This document shows positions 56,103 to 64,000 of a stretch of 64,000 bases of DNA, piece after piece. The stretch's first letter is position 1. The number at the start of each line of letters is the position of its first letter. Below the pieces are notes generated by a model that did no database searches, was not told where the DNA came from, and saw nothing but the letters and a program-made list of their open reading frames with translations. The translations under genes and the position numbers were made by a program. The DNA is from an uncultured Pelagibacteraceae bacterium (GTDB taxonomy: Bacteria; Pseudomonadota; Alphaproteobacteria; Pelagibacterales; Pelagibacteraceae): NCBI GenBank assembly GCA_902589725.1, contig CACITU010000006.1:1-64000 (forward strand). Reading direction: 5' to 3'.

Positions 56103-57241
56103 CTTTTATAAATTTTACCCAAATAACCTTGCAAAAATTTTTTATTATTACTTAAAAGTTTTAAAAAAATATTTCTGAATATGATCATAATTGGATTTGA
56201 TAAATGGAAGGCAAATTGATTAAAATTAGATCTGCTGTTAATCATTTTTACTCTCTTTAATCTGATATCATAAAAATTATTATTATTTTTTAAACACTCA
56301 TATAATTCATTAGCTCCCTCAATTGATTGGGAAGCTCCCTGCGCAAATGAAGGTGAAAAAGCAAAAAATGCATCTCCTACAAGGAATATATTATTTGGGG
56401 GATTATATAAATTTTTACTTACAAATATCGGAAATAATTGAATATTTTGAAGACTTTCCAATAAACTTTGAGAAACTTTTTGAGATAATTTAAATTTAAT
56501 ATTTTTTATAAAAGAACTCTCAGTAAAAATATTGTAGTTCTCTTGCTCATTTGAATTTAATTTATGTTTTAAAATACCAATAAAGTTCAAATTTTTATCA
56601 TTATTAATTGGATAAACAACATAATGAAAATTTGGTCCTAAAAACAAAGAAATATTTTCCTCATTTATATTTTGAAGATTTTCTCTTGATATGCTGCCCC
56701 TAATAGCAATCGTATCATTGTAAATTGGCTTTGATTTGTTGGTTGAAATTAATAACTTCCCCTTAGAAAACACACCGTCTGAAATAATTAAATAATCACA
56801 AGTTATTTTATTATTATCAAATATTAATTTAATTGAGTCTTTATCGTAATCAATCTTTTCAATACTGTGGTTATATTTAATTATATCTTGGTTTATTTGT
56901 TTTTTTAAAAATTGGAGTAATTTTGATCTTTTCAATGTTGTGTATTTACAATCATCAGAGTTAAATTTTGAAATATCTAAGTCACAAATTTTTTTTGTAT
57001 TTTTAATTTCATAAAAATCAATTTTTTTTGGATTAAATTTTTCCTCCTCAGTGAGAGAAGCGAAGCCTATTTTATTTAAAAGCTTTACACTATTTACCGA
57101 CAACTGAATTCCATAGCCTTCTTCCATTTCTATTGAATTCCTTTTTTCATAAATAGTAACCTGATAATTCTTATGATCTTTGAATAAATTAGCAATATAC
57201 AAACCAGAAATTCCAGCGCCAATTATTGCTATTTTTTTCAT
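56099..57241 (-). CDS. FAD-dependent monooxygenase (UbiH/PHBH-like)
   Basis: IAIIGAGISGLYIANLF, YGIQLSVNSVKLLNKIGF, FLVGDAFFAFSPSFAQGASQSIEGA. Confidence 0.88.
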   Translation of the reverse strand: MKKIAIIGAGISGLYIANLFKDHKNYQVTIYEKRNSIEMEEGYGIQLSVNSVKLLNKIGFASLTEEEKFNPKKIDFYEIKNTKKICDLDISKFNSDDCKYTTLKRSKLLQFLKKQINQDIIKYNHSIEKIDYDKDSIKLIFDNNKITCDYLIISDGVFSKGKLLISTNKSKPIYNDTIAIRGSISRENLQNINEENISLFLGPNFHYVVYPINNDKNLNFIGILKHKLNSNEQENYNIFTESSFIKNIKFKLSQKVSQSLLESLQNIQLFPIFVSKNLYNPPNNIFLVGDAFFAFSPSFAQGASQSIEGANELYECLKNNNNFYDIRLKRVKMINSRSNFNQFAFHLSNPIMIIFRNIFLKLLSNNKKFLQGYLGKIYKS

Positions 57242-58224
57242 TTATGACTTTCTAAAAATTTTACAATCTTTTTTGTAAATGTTGGCAATGTATAATTTTG
57301 AAGCTTTGTTGGATCAACCCAATAATTATTTTTATTTAAATTATATTTATTTTTAAATTCAATTTTAATATTCATGCTCATATTAGACATTTTTAAATTT
57401 AAATCTTTATCAAAATTTTTAGGATTATTTATTTCCTCCATCGGGAAGATATTAAAATTTTTCAAAAAATTAAATTTGTTATTTTTGATTAATAAATAAT
57501 GATTATTTTTTTTATAAACATTTAGCTTATAAAAAGTTTCCTTATCTTTTTTTTTGAATTTTACTAAATCAAAATTTTTATTTTTAAATGATTTGCATTT
57601 TTTTACTAATGGACAGCTCTTACAATTAGGACTAACAGGTTTACAAATTAGTGCTCCTAATTCCATTAAAGCTTGGGCATAATCACTAGATCTTTTGATA
57701 GATGTTCCAAAAATTTTTTTCTTCTCGTGTAAATTTTCTTTTTTTATTTGATCTTGTTTTTTTAAAAATAAGTACCTCTTAAGCACTCTTTCGATATTAC
57801 CATCTAGAGGAATTATTGGTTCATTGAATGCAATTGCAGAAATTGCACTTGCTGTATAATCTCCAATTCCTGGAAGAGACTTTAAATCTATAAAATTTCT
57901 TGGTATTTTTTTATTAAAATTTTTAACAACTATTTGAGCTGTTTTTTTTAAATTTCTTGCTCTTGAATAGTATCCAAGACCCTCCCAAAGTTTAATTAGT
58001 TTTCTATCATCGTATTTAGATAATTTTTCAATAGTAGGAATATTTTTAATAAATCTATTAAAGTAAGGTATTACCGTTGCAACCTGGGTTTGCTGCAACA
58101 TAAATTCACTTACTAAAGTATAGTATTGCTTTTTTGTTTGAGAAACATTCTTTCTCCAAGGTAAAGATCTTTTATTTAAATCATACCAATTAAGTATATT
58201 ATTTGTTATTATTGGATCTTTCAT
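57238..58224 (-). CDS. mutY: A/G-specific adenine glycosylase
   Basis: WYDLNKRSLPWRK, SEFMLQQTQVATVIPYF, LPGIGDYTASAISAIAF, PLDGNIERVL, C-x6-C-x2-C-x5-C Fe-S motif. Start set to M16 of the listed ORF. Confidence 0.95.
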   Translation of the reverse strand: MKDPIITNNILNWYDLNKRSLPWRKNVSQTKKQYYTLVSEFMLQQTQVATVIPYFNRFIKNIPTIEKLSKYDDRKLIKLWEGLGYYSRARNLKKTAQIVVKNFNKKIPRNFIDLKSLPGIGDYTASAISAIAFNEPIIPLDGNIERVLKRYLFLKKQDQIKKENLHEKKKIFGTSIKRSSDYAQALMELGALICKPVSPNCKSCPLVKKCKSFKNKNFDLVKFKKKDKETFYKLNVYKKNNHYLLIKNNKFNFLKNFNIFPMEEINNPKNFDKDLNLKMSNMSMNIKIEFKNKYNLNKNNYWVDPTKLQNYTLPTFTKKIVKFLESHK

Positions 58225-58713
58225 ATGCAATCTAAAAATAATACTAAGCAGAGAAACGCTAGCATTCAAGGATTAAGATCTTTCAAAGACACTTTGCCAA
58301 AAAATGTTAAAAAAATAATAAATAAAAAAGGTCATGTATATTCAGAAACACTGAGCAATTGGAAATATTTAGTTGGAAGCGAATTATTTAAAATTTGCTA
58401 TCCAAAAACATTTAAAAACTCAAATAAATTTGGTGTAAGCACCTTAGTGATTGTGGTCAAGCGCGGACACGAAATTGATGTGGAATATTCAAAAAAAGAT
58501 ATTTTAGATAAAATGAATAATTTTTTTGGCTATTCTGTTGTTGAAAAGCTTAAATTTATAAGTTTTGATAATGAATATGAAATTACAGGTTTGAGTGACA
58601 CAAAAGTTGAAAATGTGTCAATTAGTAAATATCAAGATAAAATTAAACATGTTAAAAATGATAAAATAAAAAAATCCTTAACAGAATTAACCAAGGTTTT
58701 TAAAGAGAAATGA
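58225..58713 (+). CDS. DUF721/DciA-like domain protein
   Basis: Small protein with W-x-x-LVGSEL...and VVKRGHEIDVEYSKKDILDKMNNFFGYSVVEKLKF pattern; located between mutY and dsbA-like gene. Confidence 0.72.
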   Translation: MQSKNNTKQRNASIQGLRSFKDTLPKNVKKIINKKGHVYSETLSNWKYLVGSELFKICYPKTFKNSNKFGVSTLVIVVKRGHEIDVEYSKKDILDKMNNFFGYSVVEKLKFISFDNEYEITGLSDTKVENVSISKYQDKIKHVKNDKIKKSLTELTKVFKEK

Positions 58714-59288
58714 AAAAAATTATATTCATATTATTAATATTTTTTTCTACGGTCTTAAATGTACAAGCTGAGGAAATTAAAAGGATAACAGTTGGTAATA
58801 AAGATGCTAAAATAACTATTATAGCTTTTGAATCTTTAACATGTAGTCACTGTGCTAATTTTCATAAAAATGTTTATCCTCAATTAAAAGAAGAGTTTCT
58901 AGATAAAGGAATTGCTAAAATTGAGTTTAGGCATTTTCCATTAGATATTGCTGCTTTTAATGCATCGAAAGTTTCTCAGTGTAAAAATGACGGAAGTACA
59001 GATATCCTAGAAAGTTTATACGTTAATCAACAAAAATGGGTTAAAGGAAGTTCAATAGAGGAAGCAAATAAAAATTTACAAAAGTTTTTAAAAAATGAAG
59101 GATTTACTATTGATTTTGAATCATGTGTGAAAAATAAAGAAATTGAAGATTTTGTATTAAACGATCGAATCGATGGAGCGAAGAACTTCAAAGTGAACGC
59201 AACTCCTACGATAATTATCAACAATAAAAAATTTGAAAAACCCTTAAATTATAAAAATTTAAAAAAAGCACTAGAAAAACTGATATAA
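58710..59288 (+). CDS. Periplasmic DsbA-like thioredoxin-fold protein
   Basis: Signal peptide; ESLTCSHCANFHKNVYP (CxxC); cis-Pro NATPTIIINN. Confidence 0.92.
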   Translation: MKKIIFILLIFFSTVLNVQAEEIKRITVGNKDAKITIIAFESLTCSHCANFHKNVYPQLKEEFLDKGIAKIEFRHFPLDIAAFNASKVSQCKNDGSTDILESLYVNQQKWVKGSSIEEANKNLQKFLKNEGFTIDFESCVKNKEIEDFVLNDRIDGAKNFKVNATPTIIINNKKFEKPLNYKNLKKALEKLI

Positions 59289-59296
59289 GTTAGTGC

Positions 59297-61870
59297 ATGG
59301 AGTTTAAAAAAATCCAATTAAACGGATTTAAATCTTTTGCTGAAAAAACCAACTTCTTAATTGAAGACGGCCTTACTGGTATAGTAGGTCCTAACGGCTG
59401 TGGAAAGTCTAATATTGTAGAGTCTTTGAGATGGGTAATGGGAGAGACCTCGGCAAAGAGTATGCGTGGATCTGGTATGGAGGATGTTATATTTTCAGGA
59501 ACATCTAATAAATCATCAAAAAATATTGCAGAGGTATCCATTGAGGTTGAAAACAAAGATAAAGAAGGTCCAATTCAATACCGTGAGTTGGAGCAAATAC
59601 AAATAAGACGAAAAATAGAAAAAGATAAAGGATCTAAATTTTACATTAATGACAAAGAAGTAAGAGCAAGAGATGCACAAATGTTTTTTGCAGATCTTTC
59701 GACTGGTGCACACTCTCCATCTATGATTAGTCAGGGAAGAATAGGTGCATTAGTAACTGCGAAACCAACAGATAGAAGAGCTATTTTAGAAGAAGCTGCG
59801 GGAATATCTGGTTTACACGTTAGAAGACATGAGGCTGAATTAAGATTAGGTGCGGCTGAGAATAATTTAAAAAGAGCAGATGAACTAAGAAGACAGCAAG
59901 AAAAGCAATTGGCAAATCTTCAAAAACAAGCTGAAGAGGCAACAAAATACAAACTAATTTCAGATCAAATTAAAAAAATTGAAGCAGGTTTATATTATTT
60001 AAAATTATTAGAAATAGATAAAGAAATTAGAGTAGAAAATGAAATTAATACTGAGGCAGAAGGAGAAGTAGAAGGATTTAATAACAAAATATCTGAGTTA
60101 GAAAATTCAATTAAAACTTTTACAGATAAAGTAAATCCACTTAGAGAGAAAAATATAGAAAATTTATCAAGGATACAAAGACTTAATTTAGAGCTTCAGA
60201 GTTTAGATGAGGAAAATACAAGAATTCAAGATGAGATAGAAAGCATCAAAAAGTCAATTCAAACACTTGATGATGATATCACGAGAGAAAAAGGGATAAT
60301 TATAGACGCTAACTCAAATGAAAAAAGATTGAAAGAAGAGAAAACTGAATTAATTGAGACAGATTCGAAGTATTTTGAAACAGAAAAATTATCTAATGAA
60401 GAGTTAGAAAGTGCAAAAAATAAACTTAAAGAAGAACAAAAAGCTGTTGACGAAGTTGTAAACAGTTTGGCAGAAGAAACTGTAAATATAAGTATTGGTC
60501 CTATAAGAAATGTAAAAAATACTATTTCAAGGGTAAAAGAATTAATAGACAGTAATGAAATAAATCAAGCAGTAACACTTCTTGATAGATGTAATATGGA
60601 GCTAGATATTTTTTTAAATGATTTAAAAAATGAGAGATCTAGAAGTGAATTATTGGGAGTTAGTGAAAAATCAGAAAATATAAAATTACTCCAAGAAAAA
60701 TATGCCGATGCATATAGTAAAAATCGATCAATTAAAAATGAGTCTATAAAAAGAAATGAAAGAATAAAAACTATTGAAACGGAAATTGAAAGTTGGAAAA
60801 ATTTGTTAACTAACTCAGAAAAGATGGTAAATGAACTAACACAAAGAAAAGAAAAATTATCAAAACAATTAAGTGATTTAGAAAATCAACCTAGAGAACA
60901 GGCTGAAAGAAAAGGTCAAATCTCAGAAAATTTAAGAATTTCAGATAAAGAAAAAATTGATAATGAAGCGATTATAGATGAAACAGATCAAAAAATTGAA
61001 ATGTTAAGAACGCAATTAAATGAAATACAAGAGCAATCAATTCAAATCAGAGAAAGAAAAGCAAGCTCAGGAGCTACAATTGAAGGTCTACAAAAAAGAA
61101 AAAATGATTTGCTTGATAGAATTAATTCTGAGCTAAATTTAAATGAAAATAATATTTTGGAAAACTCAAATTTAAACGGGGTAGAAGAACTTCCGAATCC
61201 AGTTGATCAAGAAGATGCTCTGGACAAGAGAAAACAAGAAAGAGAAAAATTAGGATCCGTAAATTTAAAAGCAGATGAAGAAACAAGTAAATATGAAGAA
61301 GAGATAAAAAAAATGGAACAGGATCGTGCAGATCTTGTTACTGCTATTGTAAAACTTAAAGATAGTATTAATGAGCTTAATCAAAAAGGAAGGGAAAGAT
61401 TGATTGAAGCTTTTGAAAAAGTTAATAGAAAATTTAATGAAGTTTATACAAAACTTTTCAATGGTGGAAATGCCAAATTAGAATTAGTGGACTCTGATGA
61501 TCCACTTGAAGCAGGTTTAGAAATGTTAGTCAGTCCTCCAGGAAAAAGACTTCAATCTATAACTTTGTTATCTGGAGGTGAACAAGCATTAACTGCGCTC
61601 TCTTTAATCTTTGCAGTATTTTTAACAAATCCTTCACCTATATGTGTGTTAGATGAGGTTGATGCACCACTTGACGATGCTAATGTAACAAGATTTTGTA
61701 GCCTACTTGAGGAATTAATAAAAATAACCAATACCAAATTCATAATTGTAACCCATCATGCTTTAACCATGTCAAAAATGAACAGACTATATGGGGTTAC
61801 TATGCCTCAAAAAGGAATTAGTCAGCTTGTGGCTGTTGATTTACAAAAAGCAGAGAGTATGGTTGCTTAA
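59297..61870 (+). CDS. smc: Chromosome segregation SMC-family ATPase, short form
   Basis: LNGFKSFAEKTNFLIEDGLTGIVGPNGCGKSNIVESLRWVMGE Walker A; LLSGGEQALTALSLIFAV signature; CVLDEVDAPLDDANV Walker B; 857 aa with predicted coiled-coil middle. Confidence 0.95.
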   Translation: MEFKKIQLNGFKSFAEKTNFLIEDGLTGIVGPNGCGKSNIVESLRWVMGETSAKSMRGSGMEDVIFSGTSNKSSKNIAEVSIEVENKDKEGPIQYRELEQIQIRRKIEKDKGSKFYINDKEVRARDAQMFFADLSTGAHSPSMISQGRIGALVTAKPTDRRAILEEAAGISGLHVRRHEAELRLGAAENNLKRADELRRQQEKQLANLQKQAEEATKYKLISDQIKKIEAGLYYLKLLEIDKEIRVENEINTEAEGEVEGFNNKISELENSIKTFTDKVNPLREKNIENLSRIQRLNLELQSLDEENTRIQDEIESIKKSIQTLDDDITREKGIIIDANSNEKRLKEEKTELIETDSKYFETEKLSNEELESAKNKLKEEQKAVDEVVNSLAEETVNISIGPIRNVKNTISRVKELIDSNEINQAVTLLDRCNMELDIFLNDLKNERSRSELLGVSEKSENIKLLQEKYADAYSKNRSIKNESIKRNERIKTIETEIESWKNLLTNSEKMVNELTQRKEKLSKQLSDLENQPREQAERKGQISENLRISDKEKIDNEAIIDETDQKIEMLRTQLNEIQEQSIQIRERKASSGATIEGLQKRKNDLLDRINSELNLNENNILENSNLNGVEELPNPVDQEDALDKRKQEREKLGSVNLKADEETSKYEEEIKKMEQDRADLVTAIVKLKDSINELNQKGRERLIEAFEKVNRKFNEVYTKLFNGGNAKLELVDSDDPLEAGLEMLVSPPGKRLQSITLLSGGEQALTALSLIFAVFLTNPSPICVLDEVDAPLDDANVTRFCSLLEELIKITNTKFIIVTHHALTMSKMNRLYGVTMPQKGISQLVAVDLQKAESMVA

Positions 61871-61879
61871 ACTATATAA

Positions 61880-62155
61880 ATGCCAAAAGACTCTTTCAAA
61901 AATCGCTTAGAGATTGCAAAAAGTAAGATTTCAAAGAAAAATCTCTACAATAAGAAAAATGACCCCTCACCTGTAGGAACTGCATTTAAATTGAGCACAG
62001 AACTTGTTTCTGCGGTGGCTGTGGGGACAATTATTGGGTTTATTTTTGACAAGACCTTTGGTACTAAACCCTGGTTTATATTAATATTTTTTTTTGTTGG
62101 TGTAGTTGCTGGAATTACAAATGTGATTAGATCTGCAAAAAAAATGCAAAAATAA
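61880..62155 (+). CDS. AtpI/AtpZ-like F0F1 assembly protein
   Basis: Two-TM small protein (VSAVAVGTIIGFIFDKTFGTKPWFILIFFFVGVVAGITNVIR) upstream of atpB. Confidence 0.82.
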   Translation: MPKDSFKNRLEIAKSKISKKNLYNKKNDPSPVGTAFKLSTELVSAVAVGTIIGFIFDKTFGTKPWFILIFFFVGVVAGITNVIRSAKKMQK

Positions 62156-62164
62156 ATAAGTATT

Positions 62165-62899
62165 ATGGCAGCAAATCCTATGTCCCAATTCGACGTTTAT
62201 AGAATTGGACCAGAAATTAAAGTTGGAGCACTCGACATATCGTTTACGAACGCAAGTTTGTTTATGATTTTAAGTACTGTATCTATTTTAATAATTTTTA
62301 ATTTAGGATCAAATAAAAATTCAATACTACCAAACAAAATTCAATTATTAGCTGAACTTAGCTATACCTTTGTATCTAAAATGATTAGCGACACGGCTGG
62401 TTCAAAAGCTAAACCATACTTTGCATTTATATTTTCTCTATTCATGTTTGTTTTATTTTGCAACATGTTTGGAATGATACCTTATACTTTCACTGTAACC
62501 AGTCATATCATTGTAACATTTGTACTAGCGGCTTTTATATTTATTGGAGTGACAGTGATTGGGTTTATTAAACATGGATTTGGATATTTAAAATTATTTG
62601 TTCCAAGTGGGGTACCTGCAGTTTTGCTCCCTTTGATTGTAGTTATAGAAATTATTTCTTATTTAAGCAGACCTATAAGTTTATCAGTTAGATTATTTGC
62701 TAATATGATGGCAGGTCATACAATGATGAAAGTTTTTGGAGGCTTTGTAATTAGCCTTGGAGTAGTTGGTGGGTGGCTTCCACTAAGTTTTTCGGTTGCA
62801 TTAACAGGTTTGGAGATCTTAGTTGCTTTTCTTCAAGCTTATGTTTTTGCAATCTTAACCTGCATCTATTTAAATGATGCATTAAATTTACACCATTAA
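62165..62899 (+). CDS. atpB: ATP synthase F0 subunit a
   Basis: LSRPISLSVRLFANMMAGHTMMKVFGGF; LEILVAFLQAYVFAILTCIYLNDA. Confidence 0.98.
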   Translation: MAANPMSQFDVYRIGPEIKVGALDISFTNASLFMILSTVSILIIFNLGSNKNSILPNKIQLLAELSYTFVSKMISDTAGSKAKPYFAFIFSLFMFVLFCNMFGMIPYTFTVTSHIIVTFVLAAFIFIGVTVIGFIKHGFGYLKLFVPSGVPAVLLPLIVVIEIISYLSRPISLSVRLFANMMAGHTMMKVFGGFVISLGVVGGWLPLSFSVALTGLEILVAFLQAYVFAILTCIYLNDALNLHH

Positions 62900-62917
62900 T
62901 AACAAGAGGAGGATATA

Positions 62918-63145
62918 ATGGAATTAGAAGCAGCAAAAATGATCGGAGCAGGTTTAGCAGCAATTGCTTTAGCTGGAGCTGGTGTTGGTATCGGAATAAT
63001 TTTTGGAAATTATTTGTCTGGTGCAATGAGAAATCCATCAGCAGCACAAAAACAATTTCCTAACTTGCTTTTAGGTTTCGCACTTGCAGAAGCCACAGGA
63101 TTATTTGGATTGGTAGTTGCCTTAATCATTCTTTTTGCGTTTTAA
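62918..63145 (+). CDS. atpE: ATP synthase F0 subunit c
   Basis: AGAGVGIGIIFGNYLSGAMRNPSAAQKQFPNLLLGFALAEATGLFGLVVALIILFAF; AGGAGGATAT SD-like leader. Confidence 0.98.
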   Translation: MELEAAKMIGAGLAAIALAGAGVGIGIIFGNYLSGAMRNPSAAQKQFPNLLLGFALAEATGLFGLVVALIILFAF

Positions 63146-63149
63146 ATTG

Positions 63150-63740
63150 ATGGTTAAAAAAATATATTTTAATTCAATATTTTTTAGCTTCTTTTTTATT
63201 AAAGAAGCTTTTGCAGCTGAAAGTGGAGGTATGCCTCAATTAAATCCAGAATTTTGGGTTTCTCAAATTTTTTGGTTAATACTTACTTTTGGAATTATGT
63301 ATTTAGTTTTATCTAAACTAATACTACCAAAAATAAGTAACAACTTAGAGACGAGAAAATCTCAAATATTAGAAAATATTGAGGCTGCTGAGAAACAAAG
63401 AGAAGATAGCGAAGCAAAACTAAAAGAATATGATGAAATTATATATAAAAGTAAACTTGAGGCTAATAGCATTTTCAATCAAGCAAGGGAAAAAGCAATA
63501 AAAGATATTAGTGCAAAAAGAGCAGTTCTTGATCAGCAAATTGATAATGAAATTGCTGAGGCTGAAAAAGAAATAGATTTATTAAGAAAGAAAGCGCCAG
63601 AAAAAATTAATAAAATTGCTATTGAGACATCATCTGAGCTATTACAAAAACTTATTGGAGCTGAAATAAATAATAGCAGTATAACTGCGATTGTTGACGA
63701 TTTGTCTAAGAGAAATGGAGATAAATATTATGGTAATTGA
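63150..63740 (+). CDS. ATP synthase F0 subunit b'
   Basis: N-terminal TM FWVSQIFWLILTFGIMYLVLSKLILPKI followed by long helix; start set to M6 of the listed ORF. Confidence 0.92.
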   Translation: MVKKIYFNSIFFSFFFIKEAFAAESGGMPQLNPEFWVSQIFWLILTFGIMYLVLSKLILPKISNNLETRKSQILENIEAAEKQREDSEAKLKEYDEIIYKSKLEANSIFNQAREKAIKDISAKRAVLDQQIDNEIAEAEKEIDLLRKKAPEKINKIAIETSSELLQKLIGAEINNSSITAIVDDLSKRNGDKYYGN

Positions 63741-64000
63741 TGCAACATTTTGGGTGGCTATATCATTTATTATTTTTTTTGGAGTATTAATATATTTTAA
63801 AATCCCTCAAAAAGTTTTGGAAATGCTGGATAAAATGATATCTGACATTAAGAATGAAATAGATGAGAGCGAAAAATTAAGGACTGAAGCAAAAACATTA
63901 TTAGATAACTCCCAAAAAAAACTAGATACAGCTCATTCGGTAAGTAATGAAATTTTAGAAAATGCCAAAAAAGATGCTGATAAATTAATTATTGAGATGA
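63730..64000 (+). CDS. atpF: ATP synthase F0 subunit b (partial, runs off window end)
   Basis: Manual translation MVIDATFWVAISFIIFFGVLIYFKIPQKVLEMLDKMISDIKNEIDESEKLRTEAKTLL... Confidence 0.9.
   Translation, partial: MVIDATFWVAISFIIFFGVLIYFKIPQKVLEMLDKMISDIKNEIDESEKLRTEAKTLLDNSQKKLDTAHSVSNEILENAKKDADKLIIEM

Noticed and set aside
62751-63047. 98-aa minus-strand ORF across atpB/atpE
   Set aside because: Antisense to two highly conserved genes; Leu/Gln-rich composition typical of a shadow ORF.

Overview
The window is AT-rich, very gene-dense core chromosome. Gene content, protein composition and minimal spacers resemble a streamlined alphaproteobacterium of the SAR11/Pelagibacterales type; this assignment is an inference, since no search was run. 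Contents in order: (i) a division/cell-wall (dcw) block on the minus strand, mraZ-ftsZ-rsmH-ftsL-ftsI-murE::murF fusion-mraY-murD(partial); (ii) RNase P RNA, an AmpD-like amidase, mlaA/mlaC, two tRNAs, rpoD, dnaG, yqeY, carAB; (iii) an Anbu-type proteasome-like gene facing a circularly permuted ATP-grasp gene, a 2OG-oxygenase/ELM1 pair, trxB, Rossmann-fold oxidoreductases, an aminotransferase, uvrB, a pterin segment, uvrC, pgsA, ilvE, MarR/OmpR/EnvZ; (iv) lgt, midA, pgeF, prs, rplY, pth, ychF, the cytochrome bc1 operon, trmL, hemF, greA, tRNA-Gln/cca, ispE, a TPR protein, a UDG, rnhB, ccrM, mutY, DUF721, dsbA-like, a short smc, and the start of the F0 ATP synthase operon. I saw no mobile element, prophage or CRISPR array. 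The best leads are: an apparently hinge-less short SMC; a tRNA-Gln whose CCA end lies 3 nt upstream of the only plausible start codon of the CCA-adding enzyme; a tRNA-Val(GAC) with non-canonical D- and T-loops; two GANTC sites inside the predicted ccrM promoter; MraZ-box repeats over the mraZ -10 element with ftsZ moved to second place in the dcw cluster; and a murE::murF fusion. All functional calls come from motif recognition by eye.
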